Shown here in pieces: positions 47,196-55,737 of a DNA stretch of 64,000 nt. Each line of letters opens with the position of its first letter. The stretch's first letter is position 1. Source of the stretch: Neurospora intermedia (Eukaryota > Ascomycota > Sordariomycetes > Sordariales > Sordariaceae); assembly GCA_037102815.1 (NCBI GenBank), contig BTPP01000002.1, positions 4,898,001-4,962,000 of the forward strand, given 5' to 3'. The notes beneath the pieces were generated by a model. That model was not told where the DNA came from and searched no databases. It saw only the letters and a program-made list of their open reading frames with translations. The position numbers and the translations under genes were made by a program.

Positions 47196-50100
47196 CTAGC
47201 TCCCAGTCTGTCTCCTCGCTAGCCCCGGCCGTCCGCTGACACTGCCATTACGACTACTACCAATATTTTCATTCACCGCCGACGCCGACGGCGCCGGACT
47301 CGACGACCTGCTCCCTGCTGACCCAACACTCTCAAACTTTTCCACCAAGTCCAACACCCTCGTTCTCGTCCTTTTGGGTAGCGCACCCGGGCCAGGAGAG
47401 GGAGACGGACGCGGCGGCGGAGGTTGCATTGCCTGCTGCGACTGCGAATGAAGCAACTCCAAATCGAGTGACGACGACGACTCGTGTGGTTGTTGTTGTT
47501 GTTGTTGTTGTTGCTGGAGCTCAGCAAACGCCTCAGCAGAAGTCCGCACCTCCGACACCGAAGGCAGCGCGACCTTCTCCATCTTGACCGCCTCGGCCAC
47601 GTGTAGCGTCGCGGTGCCGGTGTCGGATACACCGCTCGCTACACTCCGGAGGGAGTGCACGCTGTAGGTTGAGCGAATGGAGGGGACGTAGGATCTGCGG
47701 TGGGTGTGACCACGGTCATAGGTTTTCTCGGGAGAGGGCGAGGGTAAAGGGGTGATTTGAGTGTGGGTTTCTCCTGATGGTGTTAAGCCGGATCCCTCGG
47801 ACGAGGGTGTTGTGGGGTTGAGACCCAGTGTGCTTGGTTGACTGCGGATGGCGGTGCGGGATTTGGTTGGAGAAGGAGGTTGGAGGAGTGAGAAGTCTGA
47901 CGACTGCTGAGGCTGTCCTTGAGATGATTCTGGCAGTTGGAGGGAGAGTGATGGCGAGGTAGGACGCGGGAGGGAAAGGGTGAGTGGAGCTGGAAGGGCT
48001 AAATCCAGCAGAGGGAACGGCGAGGGGGTCCGTTTGCGCGTAGGGCTCCCATTTGAGTCAAGATGGATCTGAGGATGGTCCTGACCGGGGAGTTCAGACG
48101 CAGGCGTTCTCATCGGGTTGGTCTCAGAGTCGGAATTCGTGTCATTTCCTGGTCCTCGGATCGGCAGGTTTGTCTCCGATTGGAGTTCGTGCTCTGACTG
48201 CTGTTGGCTACCGCCGGATATCTTTCTCGTGCTCTCGCCGGCAATGATTTCGATGGCATCCGGTGTCTGTCCCCCGGCCCGTTCCTTCCCTTTCCCCTTA
48301 TCAACGTTGCTGGGGGTTCCGCTTCTACTACTTCTGCTACCCCCCTCATTGACATCACACAGAATGATAGACTCCTCCCGCTCAATCTCGGCGTTAACCA
48401 CCCTCAGGCGCTCTTTGGGCACAGTAAACATCACCTGCACCAACCGCTGCTCGACCGCCTTCTCCACATCCCACTCATCTCCCTGGCCGCCATCCTCCGC
48501 GGTCTCATTATGCTCCCCTCCAGCGGCTTGACCAGCCGATGACTTCTCTCCATTGATATCCCAGGCCTCACGGCCCTGCTTCCTCCTCACCAGCCCCAAG
48601 CCCAAGGCGCCGGGATTGAAACCAATCAGAGAGAGGTGAGGGTGATCAAAGCCACTAGCTTCGTTATTATGCAACAAGCTCTCCTTGGTCGGACTATCAT
48701 CGCCACCGGAGCTGCCTGACCCGCCCGACCCTCCGTTGACGCTGAGCATCCGCTTAAGGCTGCCCAGCCAGCTGCGCGGACGGGAGTCGAGACGGGAGTT
48801 CCGACGGGTTTTGGATGGCGAACTAGGGATTGGTTCCCAATCCTCTTCGGACTCTTCACGTTCCCCGCCGTCTTCCGCACTCGGGTGCTCATTGTTGCCT
48901 GATCCGGACATAGGAAACAGAAGATCAGCGCCTTCGGCCTGTAGGGAGTTGAAGTTGGGAGTTGGCGTGGGAAGATTGGATTTGGCGGATGCGAAGGCTG
49001 TCGAACCGGAGTGGGATCCACTAGAAGCGGAGGGGGCCACGAGGGAGTGGTTGCTGCCGCCGCTGTGGCCAGACTCGCCGCTGCCGGAACTTCTTGGTTT
49101 GGGAATATCTCCTGCTGTGGCCGCTACATGCTGATGATGGGCAGGGGACAGTGGGGGCGCCTGTTGATGCTCTCCGTCTGAGATGAAACTGAATGCGCTG
49201 CGATCAGAAAGGTTGCTTCCCGTGCGATGGTCGCTGCCTGCGCGGGCGTCGTCCGAAATGTCCACCATGCTCTTACTCAATGGGTTGGAGGCCCTAGACT
49301 TGGTAGACTTGTTGGATGCTCGGCGGGCAGGTGATGTTACCGCACGCGTTGTTGTACTTGTAGGTGATAGGGGCTGGTGCGTGGCAGCCTCGAGCGAAGC
49401 AGCGGTAGCTGCCCGGTGAGTGGTAGTCACGGATCCATGCCGGCTGATTTTGGCGGCCAGAACGGCGTCCGCCACGTCCACATCAGTCTTCCAGCCCCGG
49501 ACTTCCGGGTCTTGAGATTGCCCCTGCTTTGGAGAGAAGGATAGGACCTCAGGCGGTGGTAAGCCGGGGCTTGACTTTTCGTCCTTCATACTCCCTCCGC
49601 TTCCGCTCTCACTGGTAGTTGGCGCATATGGCGTGCCGGCCACAGCTCCAGCCCGTAGGATGCTTCCAGCCGGGGTAATGAATGGATCGTCGTCATATTC
49701 GGGGCTCATCAGCCGCCCGGACGCCCCTAGATCTCTTCCGTCTTTCTCGTTGTATTCGTCGTCTTCTTCTGCTTCCTCGTAGATAGGGTGGATCCCATTA
49801 GGATTCACGTCCTCTCTTCCCGGCAGCGGCGCAAAATCCATACCATGAGTAGGGATATAGAGGCCCCTCGCGTTGCGTAACCTGCCGACTCCGGACCCGG
49901 TGCTATTAGCAGCTGGCGGGCCGGATGGCTGGTAGTGATCTGGTTGACCAACAACTTGATACCCACCACTTAGATACCGGGTGCCCTGCCCATTCGAGTC
50001 GCTGTTGGTGTTCCAGGGGAACTGGAAGCCGAATCCGCTGCTTCCTTGCTCGGCCAGATCATTGTCGTAACTGGTGTAACTGGATGGATTCTCGCCCCAG

Positions 50101-51983
50101 TCATGAATATTATGCCTGATGGTACCCCCAAAACCTGTGCCGTAGATACTTGGGGTCATGCCCTTGGACAAGCTGCGAAGAGCTCGGTCGCGCTGAGCCC
50201 GGCGGCGTTGTCGTCGGCGCCATAGGAAGAAAAGAATTGCGAAAATGATAGCCACGAGTGGAACCCCGAGACCGAGAGCCAATCCAAGTGTAAGACCGAG
50301 GTTCTGGCCGACCTTGTTAGAAGCAGGTGGATCGCTTGTGGTAGGAGGGATATCGACGGTTGGATTGCCATTCGGATTAAGTTGCGGGTTAGTATAGGCT
50401 GTCGACCAGGACTGAGACGTTATGTTGAAGAACCTTGGAGTGTTCGTGACAGTAGTCGACTGTCGTTTCTCGAGGTTGCTGCCATCGGTGATACCTATCA
50501 AGGACTTGAGCCATCTCTTGGCCTTTGCCTTGGAAGAAGCCGCCTTTGGTGGTTTGATTTCCCACCCTCCGTAGACCATCATTACGTTCCCTGGCAGGAC
50601 CACAGCACCGTGACCATAGAGTCCCTCTCCTTCCCCGAATATCTGTGTCCGATCGTCCTGGGGAATCTCCCACCGCCAATCATCATAACTGGCCCCGATC
50701 TTGATGACCACAAGCTGTGGCTCTGCCGGTTGCGACACATCACCCACCCAGCCTCCTAGAATGATCAAGCTGTCTCCATCCTCACTCAACACGGTCGTGT
50801 GCCCTGACCTGCTATCCACAGTCGTCACTGACGGCCCGGCTGCTTCTTCTGCAGGTGGACTAATCGACACGTAGCTCCATGTCTCTTCCGGTAGACTCCA
50901 GATAGCCGCGGTACTCATGTTGACAAAGGCATGCTGCGTGTGTCCGCCCAGCAGCACATGAGAGGTCTGCTGGGTTACGATGCCGGATCGGTTCGTGATA
51001 CTTGGCGTCAAGGCGGTAAAAGTGAAGCCTGCTTCCGGGATGGGAGGACCGCCCAGTTGAGGGTTGGAGATTGTGAAGCCGGTTCCATTGTTGCTATTCT
51101 CTGGTTCAATAACGTCATTTTCGTCACCGCCCCCGGGAGGTGGACTGTCTGAGGGCGTCGCAACAGAGGAGTCTGAAGAACGAGAAGAGATCTTGAGCAT
51201 ACGGTTCGAGTAGTGCGCTGATGCCTGCCATGTCGACGCTGTGGAGTTGGAAAACGGGCACATGCCGCCGTAGATGTAGATGACGGGATCAGAAAGGGTG
51301 GGGTAGATCTGTGATGAGAAGGAGAGCGAAGAGCCGAGGAGGTAAGGGATTCCTGGTCCTGTCCCTATACTGCTCTTGGGGTTCTGCTGGGTACTGTACT
51401 TTGTCCAGTCGCCTTTTGCGTCACCGTCTTCCTCGAAGGAGGGAGTGTAACTCCATACCGCGGGAGTAGCATCCTCGTCTCCAGCGGCACAGTCACCTGC
51501 CAACACTGCCAAAGTGCCATTCTCCAATAACGTTGGCGCAAATCCGCCCGTCTTCGACTTGGTAATGAAGGGTAGGCCAGAGGTTAGTGTTGTTGGCTTG
51601 AAGGAATCGGCATCCAGAGTCGCAGAGGTATTGACGGCGAGCAAGTCAACGCCGTCGTTGTCCGCATTAGGGGTGAAGATGTATGCGAGTCCATGATTGG
51701 CCGAGTTAGTGGAGAGAAGTGACTGGGATCCGGAAAGCAAAATGGTAGTGGGCGTGTAGGGAAGCGTGATGGCGGCGGCCACTGGCGTTGCTGCTGCCAC
51801 CAGGGCGGCCAAGCAGAAGGATGTGGCGAGTGGAATCCGGTGTCGTCGATGCCCGGTATGTGATGTTGATGTCGGTTGCCGGGATGGCGGCCATGTTTCG
51901 GACGTGCTTGGCGGTGAGGGCGCTAGTCGAGACCCGGATCGGTGTCGGGACTGGGGCCGGGGCCGGGGCCGGGGCCGGACCAT
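47196..51983 (-). CDS. Kelch/galactose-oxidase-like single-pass membrane protein with long cytoplasmic tail
   Basis: A single uninterrupted 4,788-nt exon codes 1,595 residues. The N terminus is basic and proline-rich (PRPRPRP), then a hydrophobic segment at about 52-71 (ATSFCLAALVAAATPVAAA) acts as signal or signal-anchor. Residues about 80-520 contain Kelch-like blades: IYIYGGMCPF, HVLLGGHTQHAF, SLIILGGWVGD, GAVVLPGNVMMVYGGWE, each with the hydrophobic-GG signature. A membrane helix at about 561-588 (LGLTLGLALGLGVPLVAIIFAILFFLW) is followed by RRRQRRR, so the remaining ~1,000 residues should be cytoplasmic. That tail is S/P/G-rich and low in order, with a Q10 run. Similar Kelch-TM proteins occur in many ascomycetes; I know no assigned function. 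Adhesion or signalling at the plasma membrane is an inference. Confidence 0.85.
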   Translation of the reverse strand: MVRPRPRPRPQSRHRSGSRLAPSPPSTSETWPPSRQPTSTSHTGHRRHRIPLATSFCLAALVAAATPVAAAITLPYTPTTILLSGSQSLLSTNSANHGLAYIFTPNADNDGVDLLAVNTSATLDADSFKPTTLTSGLPFITKSKTGGFAPTLLENGTLAVLAGDCAAGDEDATPAVWSYTPSFEEDGDAKGDWTKYSTQQNPKSSIGTGPGIPYLLGSSLSFSSQIYPTLSDPVIYIYGGMCPFSNSTASTWQASAHYSNRMLKISSRSSDSSVATPSDSPPPGGGDENDVIEPENSNNGTGFTISNPQLGGPPIPEAGFTFTALTPSITNRSGIVTQQTSHVLLGGHTQHAFVNMSTAAIWSLPEETWSYVSISPPAEEAAGPSVTTVDSRSGHTTVLSEDGDSLIILGGWVGDVSQPAEPQLVVIKIGASYDDWRWEIPQDDRTQIFGEGEGLYGHGAVVLPGNVMMVYGGWEIKPPKAASSKAKAKRWLKSLIGITDGSNLEKRQSTTVTNTPRFFNITSQSWSTAYTNPQLNPNGNPTVDIPPTTSDPPASNKVGQNLGLTLGLALGLGVPLVAIIFAILFFLWRRRQRRRAQRDRALRSLSKGMTPSIYGTGFGGTIRHNIHDWGENPSSYTSYDNDLAEQGSSGFGFQFPWNTNSDSNGQGTRYLSGGYQVVGQPDHYQPSGPPAANSTGSGVGRLRNARGLYIPTHGMDFAPLPGREDVNPNGIHPIYEEAEEDDEYNEKDGRDLGASGRLMSPEYDDDPFITPAGSILRAGAVAGTPYAPTTSESGSGGSMKDEKSSPGLPPPEVLSFSPKQGQSQDPEVRGWKTDVDVADAVLAAKISRHGSVTTTHRAATAASLEAATHQPLSPTSTTTRAVTSPARRASNKSTKSRASNPLSKSMVDISDDARAGSDHRTGSNLSDRSAFSFISDGEHQQAPPLSPAHHQHVAATAGDIPKPRSSGSGESGHSGGSNHSLVAPSASSGSHSGSTAFASAKSNLPTPTPNFNSLQAEGADLLFPMSGSGNNEHPSAEDGGEREESEEDWEPIPSSPSKTRRNSRLDSRPRSWLGSLKRMLSVNGGSGGSGSSGGDDSPTKESLLHNNEASGFDHPHLSLIGFNPGALGLGLVRRKQGREAWDINGEKSSAGQAAGGEHNETAEDGGQGDEWDVEKAVEQRLVQVMFTVPKERLRVVNAEIEREESIILCDVNEGGSRSSRSGTPSNVDKGKGKERAGGQTPDAIEIIAGESTRKISGGSQQQSEHELQSETNLPIRGPGNDTNSDSETNPMRTPASELPGQDHPQIHLDSNGSPTRKRTPSPFPLLDLALPAPLTLSLPRPTSPSLSLQLPESSQGQPQQSSDFSLLQPPSPTKSRTAIRSQPSTLGLNPTTPSSEGSGLTPSGETHTQITPLPSPSPEKTYDRGHTHRRSYVPSIRSTYSVHSLRSVASGVSDTGTATLHVAEAVKMEKVALPSVSEVRTSAEAFAELQQQQQQQQQPHESSSSLDLELLHSQSQQAMQPPPPRPSPSPGPGALPKRTRTRVLDLVEKFESVGSAGSRSSSPAPSASAVNENIGSSRNGSVSGRPGLARRQTGS
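47490..47517 (-). repeat. Coding CAA/CAG repeat (polyglutamine)
   Basis: On the minus strand one CAG and nine CAA codons encode ten consecutive glutamines in the cytoplasmic tail of the Kelch membrane protein, a site expected to vary in length between strains. Confidence 0.9.
51953..51976 (+). repeat. GGGGCC hexanucleotide repeat at the Kelch gene start codon
   Basis: Four perfect GGGGCC units on the plus strand lie immediately next to the minus-strand ATG (51981-51983). In the gene they code the Pro-Arg dipeptide run at residues 3-10. The G-rich strand is the template strand and could form a G-quadruplex. Confidence 0.9.
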
Positions 51984-53985
51984 GATTTGGGCGCCCCGGA
52001 AGATGATGATTGGCGGGGAAGGAAGTGCCCGTTTGCTCTGTCCTCGTCGTCGACGTCGCTCTAGGGAAAGGGCGACTTGACCATTGTTCCTCCTGGCCTT
52101 TTCTCTCTTTTCTTAGTTCCTTAGCTGGGGTTTCACTTTCCGTGTTTCCAGATGTCAATCGGTTTGTTCTCGACTGCTTCCTTCTTTTGTCACCAGTTCG
52201 CCGTTTGTCCCGGATGACGGAAGGCTGTCTCTGATCTCCTAGTACGAAGGAAATGGTGAGGTCTCCACTTCTTTCCCCTTCTCGAAGGCAGCGACCGACA
52301 CACTGGAATGTAGAGCCGACGGGGGAGTTGGAATGGAGAACGAAACGTGGAGTTTTTGGGAATAAGCGCAGACTAAAACCCGACCGTCCTCGCTGCAGGT
52401 ACTAGACTTTTCCCCCGCAGAATGCGGCAGCTTGCTTGCTTTTCCGCGTTACTTGATGTGCAGTGCTGGTACTGTAGTGTAGTGCGAGTGATGACGATGG
52501 GACGAAAAAGGAGAGTTTTGCAGCGGCCCTTCTCCGTAAGGCTGAACTGAACGTCAAGTCAAAGTGAAGTCAGTCAGGGTCGATGATACATTCACCCGTC
52601 AACCAGTTAGAACTGTTTGAAGAGGGAAGGACCCTTGCCTGCCTCGACCGATCCGATTGCACGGCAGCGATGCTGGCCCCAAGACACAGACCCAGACCGC
52701 ACAACAAGGAGGCTCCGGAACAACAAGCGGCGGCGGCAATTGGAGTGAGAGAAGAATTAGGGCAATGTTACGGTGTGAGAAAATAGAACTGATTGGAACT
52801 ATCTACCAAATCGTCTCAGGCACCTTGGCCGCCCTTCGTCGACGGACTTTTCTCTCACCACCGTGAGGAAGCCAGCCAGGTCCCAGTGGAGCTGGACGGT
52901 TGAAAGCAGGGAGGCTGGTAAAGCCGGGCTGGGCGGCGCCGCGGTTGGGGATGAGGACGGGAGGGTGTGGGGTGAGGAGGAGGAGGGGGTGTTTCTAGCT
53001 CCGCTGCAGGTCTGCTTGCGCGCGCAGACACCAGAGATCATGATCCTGCCAAATCAACAATCACCGAACACGCCCCTCCCATTGGTCAGTCTTCCGCGAT
53101 GGAAGGCTCAGAGAGGGGCTGTGCAAGTGAGATGTCCAGGGCGCGCCCAGTCCACACACCAGTCTCGTCGTCGAATCCGGAAATCTGTCGCAATTGCAAT
53201 CGAGTCCCATTGATGCGCGCGCGGTGGAGTTTTGTTTTTCTACTGTACACCGGGCGGCTGGGATGGAGATGGTTGGCAGGGAAACAAATTGTGGGACAAG
53301 GTAAGCTTATCGCTGGGATCACCAACCGAAGAATAAACAAAGAAAATGGTGGGGGTGGGTCGAAAGATGGAGGGAGTGGGACCAAGAAACAAACATTCGT
53401 TGGAAGCTGGACATTGTCATCTTCCGCTTTCGTCCTCGTCACTTCCCTCCCATGTTGATCAGTGTCAGTCAGGATCAGGCTCAAACTGTAAGGGCATCAT
53501 ATCGACGGGACTTGCGATGATCCAAGCTGTCAGCTGCCCGCGCAACACAAAGGTCGACTCCCTAGTAACACACGAGACAAAACCGACGGCCGTTCTCAAA
53601 CCGAGTAACATGAGGAAAAGTACGATTCGTATCTTCATGAGACACGTCTTTCACCCGCGGGGAGATGATGGCAGCGTACGAGACCACAACTGTGGCTGTG
53701 ACAAGTGTTACACCTCCCAGATGATGACCTGGGACAACGAAGGGAAGAAACAAAATGATTTCAGCTTCGTCTTACGTCTAAATCAACCAGAAACAATATC
53801 CGTCAAGCCAGAAGATACACCACCGTGTTCAAGGTAAATCCGTTGTTACCTACATACTAAACTGAGAATACAGACATATACTTTACCCTTGACCAAGCCA
53901 ACTCCGAACAAAAAAAAAAAAAGTACCGCAGAAGTCAAGAAAATGGAACCACCTCCAACATCATGACAACCGCCAAAGGAGACAT
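51984..53985. other. Intergenic stretch upstream of the Kelch gene
   Basis: Promoter and leader of the Kelch membrane-protein gene, then the 3' region of the next minus-strand gene. Open frames at 52860-53840 have no recognisable features. An A12 run lies at about 53911-53922. Confidence 0.5.
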
Positions 53986-55737
53986 CTACTCGCCCCAACT
54001 CACATTCATATCAAATTCCGCATCCGAGGCCTCATCCACAGCCATCATCAAGCTATCCCTCTGCTTCGTCAACTTGGACACCTTGCTCTCCATCTCCTTC
54101 TTCCTCCCCTTCAACTCCCTCACCAACCTCTCCGCCTTCTCCGCCCTCTTCCGCAACGTCTCCGCCTCCTTCTTTGCCTCCACCTCCCCTTTACCCAGCC
54201 CATTCAACAACGCATCCCTCGTGTGCGACAACCTCTCCATCTCCGCTTTCAGGGTCCGGATCTGCTCCTTCTGAGATGTCATCTCCGTGTGCAAGTCCAG
54301 ATTCTCCTGCTGGATCTTGCTCGCCTCGCGCAGCTTGCGGTTGTACTTCATCTCCAGCTCGGACGCGCGCGGCGGGTAGCGCGGCTGCACCGTCGCCATG
54401 ATGGTCGGCTGGGTTTCCAGCAGGCGCGTGTGCTCCACGCCCGGGTGGACGGCGTGGGCAGGCACGACGAAGAGGACGCTCCTGCCTGAGTTGGCGAGGC
54501 GGTAGTACCGCGTGGTGACGTCCACTTGCACAATTCCCCGGCTGAAGTAGGCGCCGATGAGGTCTCCGTCGACCTTTTCCATTTGGTCAAAGAGGCTGTT
54601 GTTGTTGTTGTTGTTGTCGGTACCGTTGTCAGCGCCGGCACCCGTCTGTGGGTTCTTGTGCCACATTTCTTCTCCGACCGCGCCATTCTTGCGCCACACT
54701 CTCTCCTTGGCTTGCAGGACCGCCTCGCGCTTGTCGAGAAGGCTGTGGATGTACTCGTAGACGTCCTCCCCGGAGTTGACGAGGATGTACTGGTCCTGTG
54801 GGTAGGCCACCACCCGGCCCGTCCGGCCGTCGGGCCCCAGCTTGCTGAGCACCTGGTGCGGAATGGCTGCTTCGCCGGCCAGCGCGTCGAGCGCGTTGCC
54901 GTAGCTGCGCTCGAGCTCGTGCATGCGCGCGACGAGGTGCTGCGTGAAGAGAAGCCATTGGCCGAGCAAGGTGGTGCGCGCGTGTTGGAGCTCTTCGGTG
55001 TCATGGGCCGCGTCGGTGGGGAGCACGCTCAGCAAACCGCCGGTGGCAGTGTACTCGTGGTCGAGGCGCTCCAGGCAGGAGTTGGTGTGGATAAGCAGAT
55101 TTTGCAGGTTGGAGTAGGGGCGAAGTTCCCTTGTCTGGTCTTCCTGGCCGGTAGTGGTATTGGAAGTTACGGGCGGCGAATAGTGCTGAATCTGGGTCAG
55201 GGGGCAGTGGTAATCGGTGCCGTAAACCTCATTGCGCCCACGGACTTCGTTGATCAGCGAGACAAGGGGCTTGTGGTGGTAGATATCGTCAGTGTGGTAA
55301 GGTGTGCGAAGGTCGTTGAGGAAATCGAAAGCTGAGTTCAGTTCGAACTTCATGGCGAGATCGTCGTCGGCCGATGAGGCACTGGTCGTACCCTTACCCT
55401 TGGAACCTCCAAAATCGCTACTGGCAAAAGGAGCGCCATCAACTTGAACCTCGGCGACCTTGACATCTGGCTGCAGCAATTGGATGAGGGCACAGAGAGA
55501 TTGGGCATGTTGCTTCAATGCAAGGAGCGTCGGCGGAATACCATGCGTGGAGAGATAGCCACAGTTAATATGGCGGAGCAGCTCGCTCTTGACGTCCTCA
55601 TCGTTGATTCGTGACCACTGCGACATGTAGGGAAGCGCATAGTCTGTTGCTTTGACGTAGCCCTTTAGTCCTCGGTTTTCATCGTGTTCGTGGTCCGCCA
55701 AATGAGCGGCCACAATCTTTCGGCCTGGTGGTGTCAT
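53986..55737 (-). CDS. Unrecognised protein with polyasparagine run and C-terminal coiled coil
   Basis: A single exon of 1,752 nt codes 583 residues, starting MTPPGRKIVAAHLADHEHDE. I do not recognise the family. Residues 1-330 look globular, with conserved-looking aromatic and histidine-containing segments (LPYMSQWSRINDEDVKSELLRHINCGYL, FELNSAFDFLNDLRTPYHTDDIYHHKPLV, QWLLFTQHLVARMHELE). A short N6 run sits at about 380. Then comes LFDQMEKVDGDLIGAYFSRGIVQVDVTTRYYRLANSGRS and, from about 457 to 570, a continuous charged coiled coil rich in E, K, L and R. It ends DAEFDMNVSWGE. No signal peptide or membrane helix is seen, so it is probably cytosolic or nuclear. The ATG has ACACCATGA context. The GC-rich coding sequence with strong third-position C/G bias supports a real gene. 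Confidence 0.8.
   Translation of the reverse strand: MTPPGRKIVAAHLADHEHDENRGLKGYVKATDYALPYMSQWSRINDEDVKSELLRHINCGYLSTHGIPPTLLALKQHAQSLCALIQLLQPDVKVAEVQVDGAPFASSDFGGSKGKGTTSASSADDDLAMKFELNSAFDFLNDLRTPYHTDDIYHHKPLVSLINEVRGRNEVYGTDYHCPLTQIQHYSPPVTSNTTTGQEDQTRELRPYSNLQNLLIHTNSCLERLDHEYTATGGLLSVLPTDAAHDTEELQHARTTLLGQWLLFTQHLVARMHELERSYGNALDALAGEAAIPHQVLSKLGPDGRTGRVVAYPQDQYILVNSGEDVYEYIHSLLDKREAVLQAKERVWRKNGAVGEEMWHKNPQTGAGADNGTDNNNNNNSLFDQMEKVDGDLIGAYFSRGIVQVDVTTRYYRLANSGRSVLFVVPAHAVHPGVEHTRLLETQPTIMATVQPRYPPRASELEMKYNRKLREASKIQQENLDLHTEMTSQKEQIRTLKAEMERLSHTRDALLNGLGKGEVEAKKEAETLRKRAEKAERLVRELKGRKKEMESKVSKLTKQRDSLMMAVDEASDAEFDMNVSWGE

Noticed and set aside
54526-55335. 269-residue plus-strand open frame
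   Set aside because: It is antisense to the coiled-coil gene; its V/G/A-rich composition is what the complement of a GC3-biased coding frame gives.
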